Shown here: one piece after another, positions 25,030-33,131 of the stretch
How positions within the stretch are numbered: the stretch's first letter is position 1
Layout: each line of letters opens with the position of its first letter
From: JAWXBA01 sp048499805
GTDB taxonomy: Bacteria; Gemmatimonadota; Gemmatimonadetes; Gemmatimonadales; GWC2-71-9
Reading direction: 5' to 3'
Length of the DNA stretch: 64,000 nucleotides
Assembly (NCBI GenBank): GCA_048499805.1
Contig: JASNZF010000004.1
Span: forward strand, 62,001 to 126,000
Made by a program: the position numbers and the translations under genes
Notes under the pieces: model-generated
Seen by the model: the letters and a program-made list of their open reading frames with translations, nothing else
The model's database searches: none
Told to the model about the DNA's origin: nothing

Positions 25030-26415
25030 ATGGCAGGAAACCTGACCTTCTGGGGCGCTGCCGGCCGGGTCACCGGCTCAATGCACCTGCTCGAGGCCGC
25101 CGGCGCCAGGATCCTCCTCGATGCCGGCCTCTTCCAGGGACGCCGCTCCGAATCGCAGGCGCTGAACGCCGAGCTGCCACTCGACCCCCGCCGCGTCGAT
25201 GGGGTCATCCTGAGCCACGCCCATATCGACCACGCCGGCCGCCTGCCCCTGCTGGTGCGGCACGGATTTCACGGGCCGATCTGGGCCACACCGGCCTCCC
25301 GCGACCTCTCCGCGGTCATGCTCCCCGACTCCGCCAGCATCCAGGAGAGTGACGCCCGCTACCTCCGGCGCCGCGGCAAGGAGGCGGCCGAGCCCCTCTA
25401 CAACATGGCCGACGCCATCGCCGTGCAGGACCTGATGCTCGGCGTCCCGTACCGCCGCATCCAGCACATCCGCAAGCACATGGCCTTCGAGTTCACCGAT
25501 GCCGGCCACATCCTCGGCTCGGCCAGCGTGGACATCCGCATCAGCGAGGGCGGGGAGATTCACCGCCTGGTCTTCAGCGGCGACATCGGGCGCACCGGCC
25601 TGCCGATCATTCGCGACCCCGCCCCGCCCACCGGCCCGGTGGACACCCTCATCATCGAGTCCACCTACGCCAATCGCGACCACGAGCCCATCGTCGGCGC
25701 CCGCGCCCGGCTCGGTGAACTCGTCCGCAAGGTCGTCGGCCGCGGCGGCAAGCTGCTGATCCCGGCCTTCGCGGTGGGACGCACCCAGGAGATCGTCTAC
25801 GCGCTGCATGAACTCTGGCGCAACGGGGACATTCCCGGGATCCCGATCTACATCGACTCGCCGCTGGCCGTCGACGCCACGGCCGTCTTCCGCATGCACC
25901 CCGAGGTCTTCGACCGGCGTGAGCACCTGCTGGAGGAGACGACCGCGATCTTCGACTTCCCGCTGGTGAAGTACGTGCGGGATGTCCAGGAGTCCAAGGC
26001 GCTCAACGTCCTGCAGGGCCCCGCCATCATCATCGCGGCCTCCGGCATGATGGAGGCCGGCCGCATCCTGCACCATGCCAGGAACCACGGGCCCGATCAT
26101 CGCAACCTGATCCTGTTCGTCGGCTTCCAGGCCGAGCACACCCTGGGTCGGCGGATCCAGGAACGGCGGTCCCCGGTGCGCATCTACGGCGAGGAGGTCG
26201 AGATCCGCGCCGAGATCGAGACGATCGGCGGCTACTCCGCCCATGCCGACCGTCACGAGTTGCGGGACTGGGTGCGGGGACTGGGCGGGCCGGTCACGCG
26301 CGCCTTCTGCGTCCACGGCGAGCCGGAACAGCTGGAGGCCATGGCCGAACTCCTCCGGGAAGAGGGAGTTGGCAAGGTCATCGTTCCCGCCCACGGCGAG
26401 TCCTTCACGCTGTGA
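25030..26415 (+). CDS. Metallo-beta-lactamase/beta-CASP RNA-processing exonuclease-type protein
   Basis: A protein of 461 residues. The metallo-beta-lactamase zinc motif is SHAHIDHAG (His63, His65, Asp67, His68), with a further His in TDAGHILGSA and Asp in FSGDIGR. The beta-CASP and C-terminal RMMBL parts follow: STYANRDHE, PAFAVGRTQEIVYAL, IIAASGMMEAGRI and VHGEPEQ. This is the CPSF73/YSH1-type architecture, whose bacterial members act as RNA endo- or exonucleases. GGAG 7 bases before ATG 25030 fixes the start. Its stop overlaps the YdcF-like gene as GTGA. Confidence 0.88.
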   Translation: MAGNLTFWGAAGRVTGSMHLLEAAGARILLDAGLFQGRRSESQALNAELPLDPRRVDGVILSHAHIDHAGRLPLLVRHGFHGPIWATPASRDLSAVMLPDSASIQESDARYLRRRGKEAAEPLYNMADAIAVQDLMLGVPYRRIQHIRKHMAFEFTDAGHILGSASVDIRISEGGEIHRLVFSGDIGRTGLPIIRDPAPPTGPVDTLIIESTYANRDHEPIVGARARLGELVRKVVGRGGKLLIPAFAVGRTQEIVYALHELWRNGDIPGIPIYIDSPLAVDATAVFRMHPEVFDRREHLLEETTAIFDFPLVKYVRDVQESKALNVLQGPAIIIAASGMMEAGRILHHARNHGPDHRNLILFVGFQAEHTLGRRIQERRSPVRIYGEEVEIRAEIETIGGYSAHADRHELRDWVRGLGGPVTRAFCVHGEPEQLEAMAELLREEGVGKVIVPAHGESFTL

Positions 26416-27005
26416 CGCGACCCGGCTGGCGGTGGGCCGCCGGCTCGCTGCTGGTGCTGGTGCTGACCTGGACGGCCTGCTTCGGGTGGGTCGTCGTGGT
26501 GAGCCGGCAGGACCAGCGCCGACCGGTCGGCGCCATCGTGGTGCTGGGCGCGGCCCAGTACAACGGCCGGCCCTCGCCGGTGCTCGAGGCCCGCCTGCGC
26601 CACGCGCTGGAACTCTACCGGGCCGGACTGGCCCCCATCATGGTGGTCACGGGTGGGATCGGGCGCGGCGACCGCGAGAGCGAGGCCACGGTGGGCCGGC
26701 GCTGGCTGCTCGAGCAGGGCGTCGGCGCCGACGCCGTTGTGGTCCGCCCCGAGGGCAGCACCACCGCGGCCTCGATCGTCGCCGTGGCCGACTGGGCGGA
26801 GGGGTTCCAGATCACCAGCGTCCTGCTGGTCAGCGACCCCTTCCACACCGCGCGGCTGCGCCAGGAATCCCGGCGAGCCGGTTTGCGGGGCTGGACATCC
26901 CCCACCCGCACGTCACCGATCTCGGCCAGCCTCCGGATCGAGCTTCCCTATCTCCTCGCGGAGAGCTGGAAGGCGCCGGCCGCCTGGCTGGGGTGGGGAC
27001 GGTAG
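26412..27005 (+). CDS. YdcF-family (DUF218) membrane-anchored protein
   Basis: A protein of 197 residues from GTG 26412, overlapping the previous stop as GTGA. One N-terminal membrane helix (about 8-28) precedes the DUF218 domain: AIVVLGAAQ, PSPVLEARLRHAL, VVTGGIGRGD, EGSTTAAS and LLVSDPFHTARL. Members include SanA/YdcF and are linked in E. coli to envelope integrity, but their reaction is not settled. Translational coupling to the beta-CASP protein is seen in sequence; a shared function is only suggested by it. The stop is followed directly by a GGGGGGCA repeat. Confidence 0.85.
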   Translation: MTRPGWRWAAGSLLVLVLTWTACFGWVVVVSRQDQRRPVGAIVVLGAAQYNGRPSPVLEARLRHALELYRAGLAPIMVVTGGIGRGDRESEATVGRRWLLEQGVGADAVVVRPEGSTTAASIVAVADWAEGFQITSVLLVSDPFHTARLRQESRRAGLRGWTSPTRTSPISASLRIELPYLLAESWKAPAAWLGWGR

Positions 27006-27110
27006 GGGCAGGGGGGCAGGGGGGCAGGAAACAGAACGTAGCCGGGCTCTTTTCAGGGGCCGTCTACGTCGGCCATCACCCGCCCCGCGGCCTCGCCGCC
27101 CCCCTGCCCC
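27004..27110. repeat. Paired CAGGGGGG / CCCCCCTG octamer element
   Basis: The purine arm (27004-27028) has GGGGCA then two GGGGGGCA units. The pyrimidine arm (27095-27110) reads CCGCCCCCCTGCCCC. A TACCTT at 27179-27184 downstream is the likely -10 of the M16 operon. Confidence 0.75.
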
Positions 27111-27208
27111 ACTGGAGTGCAACCTTCCCACCCCCATCCGCGTCTGGATGGTGTTGGACCGTGACCAGGCCTGAACCGTACCTTCGACACCCCTTCTCGG
27201 ATTGCCCC

Positions 27209-28579
27209 ATGCATCGAATGATTCCCCTGGTTGCCCTGCTGCTGACCGCCGCTGCGCCGCCACTCCTCCACGCCCAGGCGGCCCCGATCCGGGTCCCGGC
27301 CACCGTCGACACCCTCCCCAACGGCCTCCGGCTGATCATCCACCAGGACCGCTCCGCACCGGTGGCGACGGTCAACGTCTGGTACCATGTCGGGTCGGGC
27401 AGCGAAAAGCCCGGTCGCACCGGCTTTGCCCACCTCTTCGAGCACCTGATGTTCATGGGCTCCGAGCACGCGCCCTACCCCGAGTTCGACCGCCGCCTCG
27501 AGGCCGCGGGCGCCAACAACAACGGCTCCACCACCGAGGACCGGACCAACTACTACGAGTGGGGGCCGGCCAATGCCCTCCCCCTGATGCTCTGGCTCGA
27601 GGCCGACCGGATGGGGTGGATGCTGCCCACCATGGACGAGGCCAAGGTCGACGCCCAGCGCGACATCGTGAAGAACGAGCGCCGCCAGAGCTACGAGAAC
27701 CAGCCCTACGGCATGGTCGGCGACCACCTCCCGCGGATGCTCTACCCCCCCAGCCACCCGTATTCGTGGACGGTGATCGGCTCGATGGCCGACCTGTCCG
27801 CCGCCTCGCTGGAGGACGTGAAGCAGTTCTTCCGCGAATACTATGCGCCCAACAACGCCGTCATCAGCGTGGCCGGAGACGTCGATCCCGCCGAGGTGCG
27901 CCGCCTGGTCCGCGAGTACTTCTCGGCCATCCCCCGGGGTCCGGCAATTGCCCGGCCCACCCCCGCGCGCCCCGCCATGACCCGCGACACCGCCCTCGTC
28001 CTCGAGGACCGGGTCGGCCTGGCGCGACTCTACTACGCCTTCCCCACCGTCAAGGCCTGGCATGCCGACGATGCAGCGCTCACCGTCGCGGCCTACCTGC
28101 TGACCGGGGCCCGCAACGCCCGGCTCACCAAGCGTCTCGTCTACGATGACCAGTTGGTCAGCGGCGTCAGCGCCTTTCACGGCAGCCAGAACCTGGCCGG
28201 CGACTTCCAGGTGGTCGCCACCGCAAAGCCCGGGGCCCCCCTGGCGCCGATCCAGCGGGTGATCGACGAGGAGCTCCGCCGGCTGGCCACCGAGGGCCCC
28301 TCCGACCGCGAGCTGCAGCAGGCCCGCAACGCCCTGGAGGGGTCGTTCCTCAACGGCATCGAGCGGGTGCAGTCCAAGGCCGACCAGCTCAACAGCTACT
28401 ACTTCGAACTCGGGGTCCCCGACGGATTCCAGCGCGACCTCGACCGGTTTCGCACCGTGACCGCCGACCAGGTACGGTCCGCCGTCCAGCGCTACCTGAC
28501 CGGCGCCCGGGCCATCGTCTCGGTGGTCCCGCAGGGCAAGCCCGAACTCGCCGCGACCACCCGTGAGGTGACCCCATGA
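27209..28579 (+). CDS. Secreted M16 zinc peptidase, catalytic subunit
   Basis: A protein of 456 residues with a signal peptide (ends LHAQ). It is the active half of an M16B pair: the inverted zinc motif HLFEH (His75, Glu78, His79) plus Glu157 in KNERRQS. The second domain contains LARLYYAFP and ends with VSVVPQGKPE. ATG 27209 is the first start that yields a signal peptide; the upstream frame belongs to other genes. It should degrade small peptides in the periplasm together with the next gene product. Its stop overlaps the next ATG as ATGA. Confidence 0.92.
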   Translation: MHRMIPLVALLLTAAAPPLLHAQAAPIRVPATVDTLPNGLRLIIHQDRSAPVATVNVWYHVGSGSEKPGRTGFAHLFEHLMFMGSEHAPYPEFDRRLEAAGANNNGSTTEDRTNYYEWGPANALPLMLWLEADRMGWMLPTMDEAKVDAQRDIVKNERRQSYENQPYGMVGDHLPRMLYPPSHPYSWTVIGSMADLSAASLEDVKQFFREYYAPNNAVISVAGDVDPAEVRRLVREYFSAIPRGPAIARPTPARPAMTRDTALVLEDRVGLARLYYAFPTVKAWHADDAALTVAAYLLTGARNARLTKRLVYDDQLVSGVSAFHGSQNLAGDFQVVATAKPGAPLAPIQRVIDEELRRLATEGPSDRELQQARNALEGSFLNGIERVQSKADQLNSYYFELGVPDGFQRDLDRFRTVTADQVRSAVQRYLTGARAIVSVVPQGKPELAATTREVTP

Positions 28580-29997
28580 TCCGCCGTCCTCTGTTCGCCG
28601 CGTCGGTGCTCCTGGCCCTCGCCGGATCGACGGCGACGGCACAGGTTACCACCGCCCCATCGCTGCCGCCCGCTCCCGCCCTGACGCTCCCCACCACCTG
28701 GCGCGCCACCCTGCCGAACGGCCTGACCATCATTGGCGCGGACATGCGGGAGGTGCCGCTGGTGCGCGCCACCCTCTCCATCGCGGGCGGGGGCCGGCTC
28801 GATGCCGACCGGCCCGGGATCGCCAGCATGACCGCCGACCTGCTCGACGAGGGCGCCGCGGGCCGGGACGCGATCGGCCTGGCGGAGGAGGTGGCCTTCC
28901 TGGGCGCCACCCTCGGCACCGGCGCCGGGTGGGATGCCATCACCCTCTCCCTCAGTGCGCCACGCCGGACCTTCGATGACGCCATGGCCATCCTCGCCGA
29001 GGTGGCGCTCCAACCCACCTTCCGGGACGCCGACGTCGCCCGGCAGCGCGACCTCCGCCTGGCGTCGATCATCCAGCAGCGCGACCAGCCCGCCGCCGTG
29101 GCCAGCCTGGTCTTCAATCGCGAGGTCTTCGGGCGCGGGCATCCCTACCACGCCCCGCTGGGAGGGGACTCCGCCAGCATTGCCGGGCTCGACTCGACCG
29201 CCCTGCGCACCTTCTGGACCCGCGCTGCCGATCCGCGGCGCGCCACCCTGATCGTCACCGGCGCCATCACCCAGGCCGAGGCGGTGGCGCTCGCCACCCG
29301 CCTCTTCGGGGCCTGGCGTGCCCCGGCCAGCCCGCTCCCGATCCCTACCGCCGCGTCGATTCCCGCGCCGCGCCGGGCCGCCACGCGCGTGGTGCTGGTG
29401 GACAAGCCGGGCGCGGCCCAGTCGGTAATCAACATCGGTGGGCCCGGTGTCGAGCGCTCCTCACCGGACTACCCCGCCATTTCCCTCATGAACACCATCC
29501 TCGGCGGCTCCTTCTCGGCGCGGCTCAACGACATCCTTCGCGAGCAGAAGGGATTCACCTACGGCGCCAACTCCGGGTTCTCCTGGCGCCCGGTCCCCGG
29601 CCCCTTCCTGGCCAGCTCCGCCGTGCGTACCGACGTCACCGACAGCTCGCTGGCGATCTTCTTCGAGCAGTTCCGCCGGATTCGCGACGAACCCGTCCCC
29701 ACCGACGAGCTGGAGCGCGCCCGGGCCTACTCGGTGCTGGGTGCCTTGGGGAATTACGAAACGACGGGGCAGGTCGCGGGGCAGCTGTCCACCGCCCTGA
29801 CCTTCGGGATGACGCTGGACCAGGTGCCGGCGGAACTGCAGGCGATCCAGAAGCTCACCGCCGCGGAGGTCCAGCGGGCGGCGCGGCAGTACCTCGACCC
29901 GGGGCAATTGACGGTGGTGGTGGTGGGAGACCTGGCCAAGATCCGGCCGGGAATCGAGGCGCTGGGATTGGGGCCGATCACCGTCGTTTCACCGTAG
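28576..29997 (+). CDS. Secreted M16 peptidase, non-catalytic partner subunit
   Basis: A protein of 473 residues with a signal peptide (STATAQ). The M16 fold is recognisable (LPNGLTIIGADMREVPLV; GGSFSARLNDILREQKGFTYGA) but the zinc motif is replaced by ASMTADLLDEG, so it cannot bind zinc in the usual way. The GFTYGANS segment matches the Arg/Tyr substrate-clamp region that the inactive subunit contributes in heterodimeric M16B enzymes. It overlaps the catalytic subunit by ATGA, which fits 1:1 synthesis. Confidence 0.9.
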   Translation: MIRRPLFAASVLLALAGSTATAQVTTAPSLPPAPALTLPTTWRATLPNGLTIIGADMREVPLVRATLSIAGGGRLDADRPGIASMTADLLDEGAAGRDAIGLAEEVAFLGATLGTGAGWDAITLSLSAPRRTFDDAMAILAEVALQPTFRDADVARQRDLRLASIIQQRDQPAAVASLVFNREVFGRGHPYHAPLGGDSASIAGLDSTALRTFWTRAADPRRATLIVTGAITQAEAVALATRLFGAWRAPASPLPIPTAASIPAPRRAATRVVLVDKPGAAQSVINIGGPGVERSSPDYPAISLMNTILGGSFSARLNDILREQKGFTYGANSGFSWRPVPGPFLASSAVRTDVTDSSLAIFFEQFRRIRDEPVPTDELERARAYSVLGALGNYETTGQVAGQLSTALTFGMTLDQVPAELQAIQKLTAAEVQRAARQYLDPGQLTVVVVGDLAKIRPGIEALGLGPITVVSP

Positions 29998-30009
29998 CCG
30001 CGGTTCTGT

Positions 30010-30092
30010 TGGGGCGCCCCGTCGAGGCGCACCGTCGAGGCGCACCGTTGGGGTGCACCCCTGTGCGCCCCCCTGCGCCCCCCCCTGCGCCC
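30010..30092. repeat. 13-bp GTCGAGGCGCACC tandem and CCCCCCTGCG repeats
   Basis: Two exact GTCGAGGCGCACC units (about 30021-30046) and a variant GTTGGGGTGCACC lead into CCCCCCTGCGCC units (30060-30092). GGGGTGCACCCC forms a small palindrome at about 30049-30060. The block fills the convergent gap. Confidence 0.65.
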
Positions 30093-30479
30093 CTACCCCC
30101 GCCGCCGGACCCCGGCGGCCGAGGCGCCGACCCACCCCAGGACCGCCACGGCGTAGAGATACCACCCTGGTTGGCTGCCCTGGGTGCCATCGCTCGTGGT
30201 GGCCGCCATTCCGACCCCCAAAACCAGCAGGAGGACGCCGAGCCCCATGCCGTGCAGGAGCGGGGCGCGGCGGCCCAGGCGCACCGCGACCTCGCCGCCC
30301 AGGAATGCCGCCAGCAGGCTGTAGCCCAGGTTCACGGCGAGGTAGGTGGGCGTCGGCTCTGGCATCTGGCCCGGCCCCGCGGCGGGAAGCATCGTGGTCA
30401 CCGCCACCCAGGTGGACGCCATCACCACGATGGTGGCCACGACAAACCCTGCCAGGATCGCACCGACACTGCGCAGCAT
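30093..30479 (-). CDS. Hypothetical membrane protein, four TM helices
   Basis: A protein of 128 residues from ATG 30479. Four hydrophobic segments are seen (about 5-30, 46-65, 74-93 and 105-123). A short proline-rich loop (GPGQMPEPTPT) follows helix 1 and a polar loop (TTSDGTQGSQPG) follows helix 3. No family is recognised. It is divergent from the Nudix gene and convergent with the M16 pair, so it appears to be a single-gene unit. Confidence 0.7.
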   Translation of the reverse strand: MLRSVGAILAGFVVATIVVMASTWVAVTTMLPAAGPGQMPEPTPTYLAVNLGYSLLAAFLGGEVAVRLGRRAPLLHGMGLGVLLLVLGVGMAATTSDGTQGSQPGWYLYAVAVLGWVGASAAGVRRRG

Positions 30480-30566
30480 GACCGCTCCCGATTGGTGATG
30501 CCGTGGAATCTACCCCGTGCGGTGGCCCGTACGACCCGTTCCGGGATCCCCGGCTACATTCCCGCC

Positions 30567-31130
30567 ATGCCCCTCCTCGCCTCGCGCCGTGTCCACACCG
30601 GCCGGATTCTCAACCTCGATCTCGACCAGGTCCGGTTCCCCAATGGAACCGAGGCCACCCTCGAGATGGTGCGGCACCCGGGCGCCGCCGCCATCGTGCC
30701 GTTCCTCGACCCGCCGGAGGACCCCGACCCGCGGGTCCTCCTGATCCGCCAGTTTCGCCACGCCGCCAACGGTTGGCTCTGGGAAGTACCCGCGGGCACC
30801 CGCGATGGCACCGAGCCGCTCGACCGCTGTGCGGCCCGCGAGCTGCAGGAGGAGGCCGGGTGCTCGGCCGATCGGCTGGAGCAGCTCGCGGCGATCTACA
30901 CCACCCCGGGCTTCACCGATGAAGTGATCCACCTCTACCTCGCCACGGGACTCACCCGGGGTCGGGTGTCCCACGAGGCAGACGAGTTCATGGAGGTCCA
31001 CGAGGTCCGCTGGTCCGAGGTTGGGCGGATGATCCGGGCCGGCGAGATACGCGACGCCAAGACCCTGGCCACCCTCATGTACGTGCAGTGCTTCGTCCGC
31101 CCGGCCGCGCCCGCCGGTTCACCGCGATAG
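30567..31130 (+). CDS. Nudix hydrolase, ADP-ribose pyrophosphatase-like
   Basis: A protein of 187 residues. The complete Nudix box GX5EX7REUXEEXGU spans Gly77 to Cys99 (REL.EEAGC). The segment RQFRHAANGWLWEVPAG upstream and YTTPGFTDEVIHLYLA downstream match the ADP-ribose/NDP-sugar pyrophosphatase subgroup. It likely hydrolyses ADP-ribose to AMP and ribose-5-phosphate in the cytoplasm. TACATT lies exactly six bases before ATG 30567, and there is no Shine-Dalgarno, so the mRNA is probably leaderless. Confidence 0.88.
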   Translation: MPLLASRRVHTGRILNLDLDQVRFPNGTEATLEMVRHPGAAAIVPFLDPPEDPDPRVLLIRQFRHAANGWLWEVPAGTRDGTEPLDRCAARELQEEAGCSADRLEQLAAIYTTPGFTDEVIHLYLATGLTRGRVSHEADEFMEVHEVRWSEVGRMIRAGEIRDAKTLATLMYVQCFVRPAAPAGSPR

Positions 31131-31151
31131 CCGGTCCCCTATATTTGGGGA

Positions 31152-32222
31152 ATGGCCGCGCATTCGTGGGACGACCTCTACAAGACGCTTCGCAAGGGAA
31201 CCCTGCCCGCGGCGATCTACCTCTATGGCGCCGAGGATCCGCTCAAGGATGACGCCCTGGACGAGATCCTCGACCGGGCGCTCGATCCCGGCCTCCGGGA
31301 CTTCAACCTCGACACCCGCAGCGCGTCGTCACTCGATCCCGAGGATGTCGTAACCCTCCTCACCACCCTCCCGATGATGGCCGACCGCCGGGTGGTGATC
31401 ATCCGCGATGTGGAGTCGTGGAACAAGCGCGCCAAGGCCAAGTCCGTGGTCCTCGACTGCCTCGACAGGCCATCCCCGGAGACCCTGGTGGTCTTGATCC
31501 AGGGTGCCGGCGATCCCGAGAAGGCCAAGGCCAACGATCCCGACGCCGACCTGGCCAAGCGCGCCTATGCCGTCGATTGCGGCCGACTGCCGGCCGACCG
31601 CGCCGCCCGCTGGCTGGTCAAGGAAGCCGAGAAGGCCGGCTTGGCACTCGCCCCCGACGCGGTGACCCACCTGGTCAAGGCGCTCGACGCCGAACTCGGG
31701 CCGCTGCGCGCCGAGCTGGGCAAGCTGGCCGGCCTGGCGGGAGGCGAGCCGCTCACGGTGGACCAGGTCTCCGCCATGCTCGGCATCCGCCGCGGCGAGA
31801 CCGTGCCCGACTGGTGCGAGGCGGTCATGGACGGTCACACCGGCAGGGCCGCCGCGATGCTGCCCCACCTGCTGGGCCAGTCCGGCAACAGCGGCGTCAG
31901 GCTGGTCATCACCCTCGGCCAGTTGCTGGTGGGCACCGCCCTGGCCCGCGCCCTGCGCGACGAGGGCAAGCGCGGCCGCACCCTGGAGAGTGCGGTGTTC
32001 GATGCCCTCAAGCGTTCCCGGATGTGGGGGTTCGACTACCGGACCGCCGCCAGCCAGTGGTCGCGCTGGTCGGAGGCCTGGACCATGCCACGGCTCCAGG
32101 CGGGGATCCAGGCCGCCATCGAGACCGACATGGCACTCAAGGCCACCACCCTCTCCGATGAGGCCGGCCTCGTGGCCGACTTGGTCATGCGCCTGGCCCT
32201 ACCCATGCAGGAGGCCGCCTGA
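31152..32222 (+). CDS. holA: DNA polymerase III, delta subunit
   Basis: A protein of 356 residues. The clamp-loader delta pattern is present: YLYGAEDPLKDDALDEIL near the N-terminus (residues 23-40), LPMMADRRVVIIRDVE (about 73-88), and the helical collar region with LTLGQLL-like sequence (VRLVITLGQLLVG). It opens the sliding clamp encoded by dnaN elsewhere in this window. TATATT is six bases before the ATG, again suggesting a leaderless start. It begins a tight run holA-SPOR-mutS; its stop overlaps the next start as TGATG. Confidence 0.88.
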   Translation: MAAHSWDDLYKTLRKGTLPAAIYLYGAEDPLKDDALDEILDRALDPGLRDFNLDTRSASSLDPEDVVTLLTTLPMMADRRVVIIRDVESWNKRAKAKSVVLDCLDRPSPETLVVLIQGAGDPEKAKANDPDADLAKRAYAVDCGRLPADRAARWLVKEAEKAGLALAPDAVTHLVKALDAELGPLRAELGKLAGLAGGEPLTVDQVSAMLGIRRGETVPDWCEAVMDGHTGRAAAMLPHLLGQSGNSGVRLVITLGQLLVGTALARALRDEGKRGRTLESAVFDALKRSRMWGFDYRTAASQWSRWSEAWTMPRLQAGIQAAIETDMALKATTLSDEAGLVADLVMRLALPMQEAA

Positions 32223-33124
32223 TGGCCGCGTCCCCAGTATCCCACTCGCATTCACGGGCTCGGCGTCGCATCCTGGCCGTCCTGGCCGCCCCTGCCCTCG
32301 CGGCCGCCCTCCTCCTCGCAGCCGCCCGTCCCGCCCACGCCCAGCAGGACCCCCGCCTGGTCGAGGCGGTGCGCGTCGCACGGGAGGGGTTCGCCGACAG
32401 CGCCCGGTCCATCACGGCCCGGTTGCTCGCCGAGGTGCCCCGCACCGATGCCCTCTACCCGGAGTTGCTGTACACCATCGCGATCGTCGCATCCAGCGAG
32501 CAGGACCGCCGCCTCTACCTCCGGCGCGTCGTGGTCGAGCACGCCAATTCGCCCTGGGCCGACAACGCCCTGCTGCAGATGGCGCAGCTGGACTATGCGG
32601 CGGGCAATGCCGAGGCCACCCAGCGGCAGGTCAACCAGCTCCTGACCGACTATCCCGGCAGCGAGGTGACCGCCGAGGCAGCCCTCTGGGGCGCGCGCGC
32701 GGCGTTCGACCGCAACGACCCGCGGCTCGCCTGCGCCTGGATCGCCTCCGGCATCGCGGCGTCCGGCAACGACGTGGAGCTGCGCAATCGGCTCAACTTC
32801 CTCAACCTCCGTTGCCAGGACCCGCTCCCCGAGGCCACACCGCCACCACCACCGGCCCCGGCTCCCGCTCCGCCGCCGGCCACCCGGCCACCGGCCGGCC
32901 CGGCCTGGCACGTCCAGATCGCGGCGCTCTCCGATCGGGCGGCCATTGACCGGATGATGGCCACCATCCGCGAGATGGGACTCGAGCCCAGCGTCGTCCC
33001 CGGTCCCGGCACGCTTCAGAAGGTGCGGGCGGGCCGGTGGTCCACCCGGGCCTCGGCCCAGGCGGAGGTGGCCCGCCTCCGGGCCCGATTCGGTGGCCAG
33101 CCGTTCGTGGTCCAGGATCCCTGA
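32222..33124 (+). CDS. Periplasmic TPR protein with C-terminal SPOR domain
   Basis: A protein of 300 residues with a long signal peptide (cleaved near AHAQ, residue 41). Residues 45-195 form helical TPR-like repeats (YLRRVVVEHANSPWADNALLQMA; LLTDYPGSEVTAEAALWGAR). A Pro-rich linker (about 203-227) leads to a SPOR domain (AWHVQIAALSDRAAIDRMM, to the end), which in other proteins binds denuded peptidoglycan at division sites. It probably acts in cell-wall remodelling. It shares one base with the holA stop and is 7 bp from mutS. Confidence 0.85.
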   Translation: MAASPVSHSHSRARRRILAVLAAPALAAALLLAAARPAHAQQDPRLVEAVRVAREGFADSARSITARLLAEVPRTDALYPELLYTIAIVASSEQDRRLYLRRVVVEHANSPWADNALLQMAQLDYAAGNAEATQRQVNQLLTDYPGSEVTAEAALWGARAAFDRNDPRLACAWIASGIAASGNDVELRNRLNFLNLRCQDPLPEATPPPPPAPAPAPPPATRPPAGPAWHVQIAALSDRAAIDRMMATIREMGLEPSVVPGPGTLQKVRAGRWSTRASAQAEVARLRARFGGQPFVVQDP

Positions 33125-33131
33125 TCCGTTC